This document shows positions 53,099 through 61,247 of a stretch of 64,000 nucleotides of DNA, in pieces (position 1 is the first letter of the stretch; every line of letters begins with the position of its first letter). The position numbers were made by a program, and so were the translations under genes. The DNA lies in contig JBEKVB010000002.1 in assembly GCA_049514435.1 (NCBI GenBank), forward strand, positions 128,022-192,021, written 5' to 3'. The DNA comes from UBA4810 sp002479215 (GTDB taxonomy: Bacteria > Desulfobacterota > Syntrophia > Syntrophales > Smithellaceae). The notes below the pieces were generated by a model that worked only from the letters and a program-made list of their open reading frames with translations, was not told where the DNA came from and did not search any database.

Positions 53099-53431
53099 AT
53101 GTTAAAAATTCAGTGCCCGCAATGTAACAAATCTTTCGTTTGGACAGACAATCTGCCGGCGCAGAACAAATGCCCTACACTGGATTGCAACTGGCATTAT
53201 AATATTCATACCGAACTCGAGAGAAACATTACCCGGCGTGAAACCAAGGTGGAACCAAAAACTCTGCTTTGCCCCTTTTGCCAGGGAAAAATTACATCAA
53301 AATTTACTATTTGCCGGCATTGCGGGCAGATTGTGCTGGGCAGTAAAGCTTCCCGAAAGCGTTATTTTTTTTTGGCGGTTTGTTTACTTCTCATTATTCT
53401 ATCTCTAATTTTTAAATGCTTGGTTAAATGA
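53099..53431 (+). CDS. Zinc-ribbon membrane protein upstream of gcvT
   Basis: A 110-residue protein with two cysteine clusters: KIQCPQCNKSFVW with a later CPTLDC, and LLCPFCQGKITSKFTICRHC. A single C-terminal TM (FFLAVCLLLIILSLIF) follows. No enzyme function is evident; double zinc ribbons suggest binding of protein or nucleic acid at the membrane. GGAGAA lies eight bases before the ATG. The stop overlaps the gcvT start by four bases (ATGA, 53428-53431), so its expression is tied to glycine cleavage. Confidence 0.7.
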   Translation: MLKIQCPQCNKSFVWTDNLPAQNKCPTLDCNWHYNIHTELERNITRRETKVEPKTLLCPFCQGKITSKFTICRHCGQIVLGSKASRKRYFFLAVCLLLIILSLIFKCLVK

Positions 53432-54525
53432 AACTGGAAAAGACACCATTGTATGAAAAACATGTTACCCTAAATGCCAAAATAATTGATTTTGGCGGCT
53501 GGGCCATGCCCGTGCAATACACCAATGTTATCGATGAACACAAAGCAACCAGAAACGCCGCCGGCCTTTTTGACATCTGCCACATGGGAGAGATCGAAGT
53601 CAAAGGCCCGCAGGCTATTGATCTTTTACAATTGGTTTTGACCAGAAATCTAGCTGATCAGGAAATAGGACAAATTAAACTCTCTGCTTTGCTCAACTAT
53701 GAAGGTGGCATTATTGACGACCTGACCGTCTATAAAATGGCAAAAGATTCTTATATGCTGGTAACTAATGCCACCACTAAAAACCGCGATTGGCAATGGA
53801 TAAAATCTATTCACCGAGACAAGGAATTTGATTGCAATTTAAAAGATATCAGCAATAAAACAGGCAAGCTGGATTTGCAGGGTCCGCGTGCTGAAGAAAT
53901 TTTGCAAACACTGACCTCTGATAATTTGAAGAATTTGCGCTTCTATCATTTTTTTGAATCCCAGGTATCGGGAATACCGTCCATCATTTCCCGCAGCGGT
54001 TACACCGGTGAAGACGGATTTGAAATCTATGCCGCCGCCAATGTTATTGGAGATATCTGGGATAAACTTATGGTCGCAGGTGTTAGTTTTGGCCTGAAAC
54101 CAGTAGGATTAGGAGCGCGAGATACATTGCGCCTGGAAGCAGGCATGATGCTCAACGGCCAGGACATGACGGAAACGGTGACTCCGTTGCAAGTACCTTA
54201 TAGCTGGCTCATTGATTGGAATAAAGGATTTATCGGTTCAGCAGTACTTAAAGCGAAAAAAAATTCAGGCATTAAGAAAAAGCTGGTAGGTTTGGAAATG
54301 ACCGGCCGCGGAATAGCCCGCCACGGTTATAAAGTATTTGCTGGGGAGAGAGAAATCGGCATTGTGACTTCCGGAACATTTTCGCCCACATTAAACAAAG
54401 CAATCGGCTTGGCGTTCATCGATATTGCTTTCAGCGCGCCGGAAACGGAAATTTCTATCGAGATTCGCGACTCAATGAATCCGGCAAAAACCGTTAAGAT
54501 TCCGTTTTATAAAAGGCCAAAATAA
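53428..54525 (+). CDS. gcvT: Aminomethyltransferase (glycine cleavage T protein)
   Basis: A 365-residue T protein that transfers the methylene group from the H-protein to tetrahydrofolate with release of ammonia. TPLYEKHVTLNAKIIDFGGW, GLFDICHMGEIEVKGPQA, SRSGYTGEDGFEIY (folate-binding) and GLGARDTLRLEAGMMLNGQD are classic. The length is normal. It is the first enzyme gene of gcvT-H-PA-PB-lipA-lpdA. Confidence 0.96.
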   Translation: MKLEKTPLYEKHVTLNAKIIDFGGWAMPVQYTNVIDEHKATRNAAGLFDICHMGEIEVKGPQAIDLLQLVLTRNLADQEIGQIKLSALLNYEGGIIDDLTVYKMAKDSYMLVTNATTKNRDWQWIKSIHRDKEFDCNLKDISNKTGKLDLQGPRAEEILQTLTSDNLKNLRFYHFFESQVSGIPSIISRSGYTGEDGFEIYAAANVIGDIWDKLMVAGVSFGLKPVGLGARDTLRLEAGMMLNGQDMTETVTPLQVPYSWLIDWNKGFIGSAVLKAKKNSGIKKKLVGLEMTGRGIARHGYKVFAGEREIGIVTSGTFSPTLNKAIGLAFIDIAFSAPETEISIEIRDSMNPAKTVKIPFYKRPK

Positions 54526-54546
54526 AATTAAGGAGAGGAAAAAACC

Positions 54547-54945
54547 ATGTCCAAACAAAACCCGACAGATAGAGTCTATTCCCAGGATCACGAATGGGTA
54601 AAAGATAATGGTGACGACACTGTTGTTGTTGGCATAACCGCTTACGCACAGGAAATGCTCACCGATATAGTATTTGTCGAACTACCGCCGATAGGAAAAA
54701 AAGTAACTAAAGGTGATTCCGTGGCCGTTGTGGAATCCGTAAAATCGGTATCCGATGTTTACGCACCGGTGAGCGGAGAAGTTATCGCCGTGAATAATAA
54801 GCTGGAAGAAGAACCGGCACTCATTAATCAGGATGCCTTTGGCGAGGGCTGGATTGTGAAGATGCGCCTGACGAATCCGGTTGAACTCAAATCTCTGCTT
54901 AGCACCGCTGATTATGAAAAACTGATCAAAGAGGAAAAGCACTAA
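54547..54945 (+). CDS. gcvH: Glycine cleavage system H protein
   Basis: A 132-residue lipoyl carrier. The lipoylated residue is Lys66 in VESVKSVSDVYAPVSGEV, with HEWVKDNGDDTVVVGITAYA before it. It is 21 bases after gcvT and two bases before gcvPA. It carries the aminomethyl intermediate between P and T proteins; LpdA reoxidises the lipoyl arm. Confidence 0.95.
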   Translation: MSKQNPTDRVYSQDHEWVKDNGDDTVVVGITAYAQEMLTDIVFVELPPIGKKVTKGDSVAVVESVKSVSDVYAPVSGEVIAVNNKLEEEPALINQDAFGEGWIVKMRLTNPVELKSLLSTADYEKLIKEEKH

Positions 54946-54947
54946 TT

Positions 54948-56282
54948 ATGGACTACTGTCCCCACACCACCCAGGATATAATCCAAATGCAAGCGGTTAT
55001 CGGAGTAACCAGCCTCGATGATTTATTTGCCGATATTCCGCAAAAATTCAGATTAAAGCAAATACCGAACATTCCGGCCGCTTTATCCGAACAGCAGACC
55101 GTCGCTGTCCTGAGCGATCTGGCCCGAAAGAATAAACTGCCGCAATTGACCTTAACCGGCGCCGGTGCTTACCATCATTTTATTCCCGCTGTCGTTGGAC
55201 ATATAATATCCCGCGCTGAATTTTACACTGCCTATACTCCTTATCAGGCGGAGATCAGTCAGGGCATCCTGCAGGCGATTTACGAATACCAAACCATGAT
55301 TGCCCATTTAACCGGTACCGAAATTGCCAATGCTTCCATGTATGATGGCGCTTCGGCAATGGCGGAAGCGGCCGTTCTGTGCGCGAAGATGTCTAACAGG
55401 ACTAAAATTATAGTTGCCGGCTCCGTGCATCCCGAATACCGGCAGGTTGTGCGGACATATTCTTGGGCCAACGGCTATACAATTGCCGAAATACCGTATA
55501 CTGCATCGGGACAGCTTGATCAGGCCGCTCTACAAAACGAACTTGATAATCAAGTGGCTGCCGTTTTAGTGCAAAGTCCCAATTTTTTCGGCGTTATCGA
55601 AGATGTTGCTTCTATCGTTGATGTTGCCCATAAAAAAGGGGCTTTGCTTATAGCAGGATTTACAGATGGAACAGCTTTGGGCATTTTACAGCCGGCGGGA
55701 GCGGTAGGCGCTGATTTTGTTGTGGGCGAAGGCCAGAGTTTCGGTAATCCGCTTAATTACGGCGGCCCTTATCTGGGAATTTTTGCCGCGCGGGAAAAAT
55801 TTATGCGCCGGATACCCGGGCGCCTTGTCGGCGCGACGGTGGACAAAAACGGTAAACGCGGTTTTGTTTTGACTCTGCAAACCCGCGAGCAACATATCCG
55901 AAGAGAAAAAGCAACTTCCAATATCTGTTCCAACGAGGCCCTTTGCGCACTGGCAGCGGGCGTGTATCTTGCAGCTCTGGGCAAGAATTTGCGCAAACTT
56001 GCCGAGATCAATATTTACAAAACACAATATTTAAAAAATAAGCTTTTACAACTCAAGGGCTGGCGGGAAGTATTTACCGCTCCTATCTATAACGAATTTG
56101 TTTTGCGCTGTCCCAATCCAAGGCTAACCAATGAAAAGCTAAAGAATGAGGGGATCATCGGCGGTTATGAGTTACAAAAATATTATCCGGAGTTGGAAAA
56201 TACTCTGCTCTTTTGCGCCACGGAAATGATCTCGAAAGAAGATATTGATAGGGTTGCGACAATTTTGAAGTCACGGGTATGA
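54948..56282 (+). CDS. gcvPA: Glycine dehydrogenase (decarboxylating) subunit 1
   Basis: A 444-residue N-terminal half of P protein, separate from subunit 2 as is usual in many anaerobes. YCPHTTQDIIQMQAVIGVTS, FYTAYTPYQAEISQGILQAI, GTEIANASMYDGASAMAEAA and GEGQSFGNPLNYGGPYLGIF are family segments. The last three codons and the stop (TCACGGGTATGA) fall in the dispersed element that begins at 56272. The original end has therefore probably been replaced, with little loss. Confidence 0.95.
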   Translation: MDYCPHTTQDIIQMQAVIGVTSLDDLFADIPQKFRLKQIPNIPAALSEQQTVAVLSDLARKNKLPQLTLTGAGAYHHFIPAVVGHIISRAEFYTAYTPYQAEISQGILQAIYEYQTMIAHLTGTEIANASMYDGASAMAEAAVLCAKMSNRTKIIVAGSVHPEYRQVVRTYSWANGYTIAEIPYTASGQLDQAALQNELDNQVAAVLVQSPNFFGVIEDVASIVDVAHKKGALLIAGFTDGTALGILQPAGAVGADFVVGEGQSFGNPLNYGGPYLGIFAAREKFMRRIPGRLVGATVDKNGKRGFVLTLQTREQHIRREKATSNICSNEALCALAAGVYLAALGKNLRKLAEINIYKTQYLKNKLLQLKGWREVFTAPIYNEFVLRCPNPRLTNEKLKNEGIIGGYELQKYYPELENTLLFCATEMISKEDIDRVATILKSRV

Positions 56283-56396
56283 ACCCAGAAGCGAGTTGCG
56301 GGATATTATCCCCTCCGCTTCGCGGGATTGTTTAACTTCCAATTCCGACGTGTGACCTTTAGATTATACGCTTAACTTTCGGAATTGGAGTTTCAC
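56272..56396 (+). repeat. Dispersed palindromic element family C, copy 3
   Basis: 125 bp, beginning CACGGGTATGAACCC and ending GGAATTGGAGTTTCAC, closely matching 17719-17842 read on the minus strand. Its first bases form the end of gcvPA. It contains the stems CCGCTTCGCGG and CCAATTCCGA/TCGGAATTGG. It leaves only 22 bases before the gcvPB start, including its AGGAG. Confidence 0.8.
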
Positions 56397-56418
56397 GAAT
56401 AATCTCAGGAGTTGAAAT

Positions 56419-57864
56419 ATGGACTTGATTTTTGAGATAAGCAAAGGGGGACGCAACGCCGTAGACGTCTCCGCAAGCGATGTACCCTCAGTAAAAATCG
56501 AACCTGTAATCGATAAAAAATACTTGCGTGCTGAACTTGATCTACCGGAAGTAGCGGAAATCGACTTAATCCGGCACTACACCAATTTGTCACGGCGGAA
56601 TTTCGGCGTTGATCTGGGCTTCTATCCTCTGGGTTCCTGCACTATGAAATATAACCCCAAGGTTAACGAAAATGTCGCTGCACTGCCCGGCTTTACCGAA
56701 ATGCACCCATATGTTCCTGCTGAATTTGCCCAGGGTAATTTGCAACTTATCTATGAAATGCAACAATATTTATGCGGCATCTTTGGCATGGCGGAATTCA
56801 CCCTGCAACCGGCGGCAGGCGCGCATGGCGAACTTACCGGCATCATGATGATTAAAAAGTATTTTGAAAACAAAGACCAAAAACGCCGCTTTATCCTGAT
56901 ACCGGATACCGCGCACGGCACCAATCCGGCATCCGGTGCACTTTGCGGATTTGATACGGTTACGCTGCGTTCAAACAGCGAAGGAGGCGTCGATATCGAA
57001 CACTTGCAGTCTTTGATGACGGAAGATGTGGCCGCTTTGATGTTAACCAATCCCAACACGCTGGGACTATTTGAACGCAATATCGAAAAGGTCGCGCAAA
57101 TCGTCCATGACAAAGGCGGCCTGCTCTACGGTGACGGCGCCAATGCCAACGCTTTTTTAGGCAAAACCAGACCGGGCGATTTGGGCTTCGATGTTATTCA
57201 TCTTAATCTGCACAAAACTTTTTCCACGCCGCACGGCGGCGGAGGCCCCGGCAGCGGCCCGGTGGGCGTAGCGGCAAAGCTTACCGACTATCTGCCCATA
57301 CCGCGCATTGTGAAGAAAAAACAGGAATACAACTGGTCGGATAAATTCCCCGATAGCATCGGCCGCATGCGCTCTTTTTATGGCAATTTCAATGTGGTTG
57401 TGAAAGCCTATACTTATATTCGCTCCGTAGGCGCCGAAGGTTTAACGCGCGCCACCGAAATGGCCGTGCTTAATGCCAACTACATCAAAGAAAAGTTAAA
57501 GCCATATTTTGATTTGCCTTATGATCGTGTATGCATGCACGAGTGTGTTTTTTCCGGTAAAAGACAAGTTGCCGAAAGTGGAGTGCATACAACAGACATT
57601 GCCAAGAGGCTGATTGATTATGGCTATCATCCTCCGACGGTTTATTTTCCTTTAATTGTTCCCGAAGCGATCATGATTGAACCTACCGAGACGGAAAGTA
57701 AAGAAACTCTGGATGCCTTCTGTGAGGCCATGATTGCCATCGCGGCCGAGGCCAAAGAAAATCCTGATTGTGTAAAAAATGCACCGCTGACAACACCGGT
57801 TAGCCGGCTCGATGAAGTGCTCGCCGCGCGTAAGCCGGATGTGTGCTGGAAAAAAGCCGACTGA
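56419..57864 (+). CDS. gcvPB: Glycine dehydrogenase (decarboxylating) subunit 2
   Basis: A 481-residue catalytic half of P protein. The PLP lysine is in HLNLHKTFSTPHGGGGPG. GVDLGFYPLGSCTMKYNPKV, LQPAAGAHGELTGIMMIKKY and IPDTAHGTNPASGALCGF are typical, and the pattern to the C-terminus (VEPTETES-like, EPTETESKETLDAFCEAM) is normal. AGGAG stands before ATG at nine bases. It releases CO2 from glycine with PLP and passes the aminomethyl group to GcvH. Confidence 0.96.
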   Translation: MDLIFEISKGGRNAVDVSASDVPSVKIEPVIDKKYLRAELDLPEVAEIDLIRHYTNLSRRNFGVDLGFYPLGSCTMKYNPKVNENVAALPGFTEMHPYVPAEFAQGNLQLIYEMQQYLCGIFGMAEFTLQPAAGAHGELTGIMMIKKYFENKDQKRRFILIPDTAHGTNPASGALCGFDTVTLRSNSEGGVDIEHLQSLMTEDVAALMLTNPNTLGLFERNIEKVAQIVHDKGGLLYGDGANANAFLGKTRPGDLGFDVIHLNLHKTFSTPHGGGGPGSGPVGVAAKLTDYLPIPRIVKKKQEYNWSDKFPDSIGRMRSFYGNFNVVVKAYTYIRSVGAEGLTRATEMAVLNANYIKEKLKPYFDLPYDRVCMHECVFSGKRQVAESGVHTTDIAKRLIDYGYHPPTVYFPLIVPEAIMIEPTETESKETLDAFCEAMIAIAAEAKENPDCVKNAPLTTPVSRLDEVLAARKPDVCWKKAD

Positions 57865-57871
57865 TTTTTTT

Positions 57872-58738
57872 ATGAACGAACTACAATCAAGATCACAACT
57901 TCTCCGCAAGCCTCCTTGGCTCAAAGTGCGTCCTCCTTATAATACTGGTGAATGCCGCAACATTAAATCCACTCTCGTTGAGCTGCAATTGCACACCGTC
58001 TGTCAGGAGGCGGCCTGCCCCAATATGGCTGAATGCTTCAATAACGGTACGGCAACATTTTTGATTCTCGGTAATATTTGCACGCGTAACTGCGTTTATT
58101 GTAATGTCGCTCATGGTATACCAGCGCCTGTGGACGAACAAGAAATTCATCGTCTGATTGATGCTGTACATAAAATGAGTTTAAAATACGTTGCTGTAAC
58201 TTCCGTTACCCGTGATGATTTGCCCGACGGAGGTGCTCAAGCTTTTGCTGATTGTATAGGCGACTTGCGCAAAGCAGTGCCCGAATGTAAGATTGAAGTC
58301 TTGATTCCCGATTTTAAGGGCAGCACATCAGCGCTGGAAAAAGTGATTGCCGCCAAACCCGACGTCATCAACCACAATATGGAAGTTGTTGAACCTATGT
58401 TTGCTCAATTACGGCCGCAGGGAAATTATAGACTATCACTTAAGCTCCTCTCACGGATTGCCGGAACGCCGATTATTTCCAAAAGCGGTTTTATGGTTGG
58501 CTTTGGTGAAAAGCGCGCAGAGATCCTGCGCTTAATTGACGATTTGGTTGCGGCTTCCTGCTCACGCCTGACTATCGGGCAGTATCAACAGCCGACGCTC
58601 AAGCATTGGCCGGTAGCTAAATATTATCACCCGGACGAGTTTGCAGAGTTGAAAGAAATAGCCGATAAAAAAGGCTTTCATTATGTGGAAGCGGGACCCT
58701 TAGTGCGCAGTTCTTATCATGCTGCGCAGGCATGTTAG
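57872..58738 (+). CDS. lipA: Lipoyl synthase
   Basis: A 288-residue radical SAM enzyme that inserts two sulfurs into protein-bound octanoyl groups. The auxiliary cluster ligands are Cys44, Cys49 and Cys55 (CQEAACPNMAEC), and the radical SAM cluster ligands are Cys70, Cys74 and Cys77 (CTRNCVYC). The C-terminal RSSYHA has the expected Arg-Ser pair. It starts eight bases after gcvPB; the ribosome binding site is weak. It would act on GcvH here. Confidence 0.95.
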   Translation: MNELQSRSQLLRKPPWLKVRPPYNTGECRNIKSTLVELQLHTVCQEAACPNMAECFNNGTATFLILGNICTRNCVYCNVAHGIPAPVDEQEIHRLIDAVHKMSLKYVAVTSVTRDDLPDGGAQAFADCIGDLRKAVPECKIEVLIPDFKGSTSALEKVIAAKPDVINHNMEVVEPMFAQLRPQGNYRLSLKLLSRIAGTPIISKSGFMVGFGEKRAEILRLIDDLVAASCSRLTIGQYQQPTLKHWPVAKYYHPDEFAELKEIADKKGFHYVEAGPLVRSSYHAAQAC

Positions 58739-58750
58739 TGAGGAGTGGAT

Positions 58751-60112
58751 ATGGCTGAACAATATGATTTAGTTGTTATTGGCGGAGGACCCGGGGGACT
58801 AGCCGCGGCCGAGCATGCTGCGAAAAACAAAAAACACGTCCTCATTATCGAAAAAGACAGTTGGGGTGGCACATGTACCAATCTCGGCTGCATTCCCACC
58901 AAAGCCCTTCTTTCCTGCAGTAAATATTACGCGGACTTGAAAAAACTCAAAAGGTTGGGAATTAATATCGCGGATATATCAATTGATTTTAGCGGTATAA
59001 AAAAACATCAACAACAAATAGTCAAGGTGGCGGCGCTCGGTGCTCATAAAATGCTCGTCGATGCTCAGGTGGAAACAAAACAAGGCACGGGAGAAATTAT
59101 CTCATCTCAGGAAGTGCAATATAGGGATCAACAAGGCAACTCTAAAATCATTCCCACAAATAACATAATTATCGCCTGGGGCTCTGAACCGCAAATGCTG
59201 CCGGAAATAAATTTGTCCGAACGCATCTTAACCTCTGATGGTTTGCTTAATTTAAATATTCTTCCCGCCAGTATCATCATTGTTGGGGGCAGTGTAATCG
59301 GCGTGGAATTTGCCACTTTTTTTGCCGAATTGGGTGTAAGAGTAACCTTAGTTGAACTATTAGACAGCATTCTACCCTATGAAGACCAGGAAGCAGTCGA
59401 TTTGCTCCGGCAGGAACTGGTTCGTTTAGGCATTGACATACATACCTCAACAAAACTCGAAAAATTAAATGATACGGACAACGGAGTTGTCATGCGGGCT
59501 CAAAAAATTGGCAAAGAATTTGAGATGACTGCCGATTATGCTTTACTTTGCACCGGAAGAAAACCTCTGCTGGATACGCCACAGTTGGATAAGTTGGGCA
59601 TTGAATATGCAAAAGCTGGCGTCAAAGTCGATCAGAACATGATGACAAATATAGCCGGTATTTACGCGGTAGGCGATGTCACCGGCGGCTTGATGCTGGC
59701 ACATCGCGCGACTGAGCAAGGTAAAGTTGCGGCCGGGCATATTTGTGAATCAAACACAATTGTTTACGATGAAAATTTTATTCCATCCGTGGTTTATAGC
59801 CATCCGCAAATTGCTCGCGTGGGTCATAATCAAAAACAAGCGGTAAACGAAGGATTAATCGTGGAGATCGTGAAATCCAATTACAGCGCCAACATCATCG
59901 CACGCGCCCAACTGCTGGGTCAGGGTTTTGTCAAGGTCATCTTCAATGAGGATAAAATCATCGGCGCAACCATCGTTGGCGAGGAAGCCGCGGAACTTAT
60001 TTCTCCTCTCGCTTTGGCAATATCCAACGAGTTAACCAAAAAACAACTGCGGTCATGGGTGATTCCCCATCCGACCTTGAGTGAAATTTTCACTCCACTA
60101 TTTAGAGGATGA
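58751..60112 (+). CDS. lpdA: Dihydrolipoyl dehydrogenase
   Basis: A 453-residue flavoenzyme that reoxidises dihydrolipoyl-GcvH with NAD. It has an FAD-binding LVVIGGGPGGLAAAEHA and the redox disulfide Cys42/Cys47 in GGTCTNLGCIPTKALL. The NAD motif is SIIIVGGSVIGVEFATFFAE, followed by AVGDVTGGLMLAHRATEQG and the His-Glu pair in VIPHPTLSEIF. ATG 58751 follows AGGAG by five bases; GTG 58745 overlaps it. It closes the glycine cleavage cluster. Confidence 0.94.
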   Translation: MAEQYDLVVIGGGPGGLAAAEHAAKNKKHVLIIEKDSWGGTCTNLGCIPTKALLSCSKYYADLKKLKRLGINIADISIDFSGIKKHQQQIVKVAALGAHKMLVDAQVETKQGTGEIISSQEVQYRDQQGNSKIIPTNNIIIAWGSEPQMLPEINLSERILTSDGLLNLNILPASIIIVGGSVIGVEFATFFAELGVRVTLVELLDSILPYEDQEAVDLLRQELVRLGIDIHTSTKLEKLNDTDNGVVMRAQKIGKEFEMTADYALLCTGRKPLLDTPQLDKLGIEYAKAGVKVDQNMMTNIAGIYAVGDVTGGLMLAHRATEQGKVAAGHICESNTIVYDENFIPSVVYSHPQIARVGHNQKQAVNEGLIVEIVKSNYSANIIARAQLLGQGFVKVIFNEDKIIGATIVGEEAAELISPLALAISNELTKKQLRSWVIPHPTLSEIFTPLFRG

Positions 60113-60458
60113 ATTTGTTTTGAACGAAACCTAATTTGATCGGGCTTATCAAAAGGAGCATTAACTTCTTCCTGAAGTCCATATTTGACATATCCAATTG
60201 AAAATCTAAAATAACAGATGGAGATGATATTAGACTTTTTCGGCTCTATCTTGCTGATGACATCCTAATTATTCTCAATCTTCGCCAGACACCAGCCTAC
60301 CTCCCCACGCGATCAACACAATGCCACAACATTTTTATGGTCAATATTTCATTGACATATAAGACCGGTTTTCTTATACTTCAGTCCATCAAAAGCAAAA
60401 TTTTATCATATTATTTAGTTGCCGGGCATAGAGAACAATATTAATTTGAGGTGAAATT
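60113..60458. other. Intergenic region before the decayed response regulator
   Basis: 346 bases without an ORF. The motif ACTTCTTCCTGAAG at about 60166 recalls the degenerate repeats at 9.1-10 kb. A promoter is listed separately. Confidence 0.5.
60352..60380 (+). promoter_or_regulatory. Strong sigma-70-like promoter with possible overlapping operator
   Basis: TTGACA (60352-60357), a 17-base spacer and TATACT (60375-60380). The spacer includes AAGACCGGTTTTCTT, a near-palindrome centred on ACCGGT that could bind a regulator. It is 79 bases before the response regulator start. Confidence 0.7.
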
Positions 60459-60940
60459 ATGGCCAAGCGGATTTTGATCATTGATGATGAACCAATGATT
60501 TTGGAATCAATAGGTTATAATTTAAAATGCGAAGGTTACGAAGTTATTACGGCTGGCGACGGTGAAACTGGATTGAACCTTGCGAAAACTGAAACGATTG
60601 CTTTAATTTTGCTGGATCTTATGCTCCCGAGTATTGGCGGTATGGCGATATGCCGATTAATACGCCAGTTTTCCGATGTCCCCATTATTATATTAACCGG
60701 CAAAGATGACGAGATTGATCGGGTTTTAGGCCTGGAATTGGGCGCTGATGATTATCTAACTAAACCGTTTAGTATGCGCGAGCTTATAGCTCGAATATAC
60801 GCAGTGTTAAAGCGGACGAATCCCGGTAGCACAATCTAAAATTAAAACGATTGATAATATAAAGATTGATTGGCTCGGCCATTAAGTAACCGTAAAAGGA
60901 GTGCCGTTGAATCCTCTAGTAATGAAAATTCGGGGGACGC
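60459..60940 (+). pseudogene. OmpR/PhoB-family response regulator, broken after the receiver domain
   Basis: An intact receiver domain of 126 codons (IDDEPMILESIGYNLKCEGY, phospho-acceptor in LLDLMLPSIGG, LTGKDD, Lys in DDYLTKPFSMRELIARIYAV) ends at TAA 60837-60839. The +1 frame then continues KIKTIDNIKIDWLGH-stop-VTVKGVPLNP. This resembles the first strands of an OmpR-type winged-helix domain, which is then lost where the repeat at 60952 begins. The DNA-binding half therefore decayed through a frameshift, a stop and an element insertion. The receiver alone (60459-60839) may still be expressed as a CheY-like protein. GAGGTG precedes the ATG. Confidence 0.7.
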
Positions 60941-60951
60941 AACATCTAATT

Positions 60952-61070
60952 CCATTTTTAAATCAAAGATGATATCAAGGCGGCGAGAAAGAGGTGACGA
61001 GGCGTATTAATAATACGTTGAGGAAACTGACGACGCAACCAACGAAGAGAGCGCTTTGATTTAAAACTGG
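60952..61070 (+). repeat. Dispersed MITE-like element family B, copy 2
   Basis: 119 bp with terminal inverted repeats CCATTTTTAAATCAAAG (60952-60968) and CTTTGATTTAAAACTGG (61054-61070), 16 of 17 complementary. The interior (GAGGCGTATTAATAATACGT, then TGAGGAAACTGACGACG) matches the minus strand of 42841-42962. It sits between the broken response regulator and the cupin remnant. Confidence 0.78.
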
Positions 61071-61084
61071 AGAAGGAAAACAGC

Positions 61085-61219
61085 ATGAAGATAATAAAAT
61101 ATGCGGACGTTACACCGACTCATTTTGACAATGACCAGGCAAAGGGCGTTACAGGTCGCGTTGTCGTCGGCCCCATTCTTTTAATTTATATTCCAGCTTT
61201 GCATCGCTTGCAGCAATGA
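61085..61219 (+). pseudogene. Truncated cupin-domain protein remnant
   Basis: 44 codons with AAGG upstream, beginning MKIIKYADVTPTHFDNDQAK, then GVTGRVVVG. This resembles the N-terminus of small single-domain cupins of about 110 residues. The following residues (PILLIYIPALHRLQQ) do not continue the family, and a stop follows, so about two thirds of the gene is missing. Confidence 0.5.
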
Positions 61220-61247
61220 CGGCTATTTTTTCACGGCCAGACATTTG

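Noticed and set aside
60459..60839. Ordinary single-domain CheY-like regulator
   Set aside because: The downstream +1 frame still shows winged-helix-like sequence, so truncation of an OmpR-type regulator is more likely.
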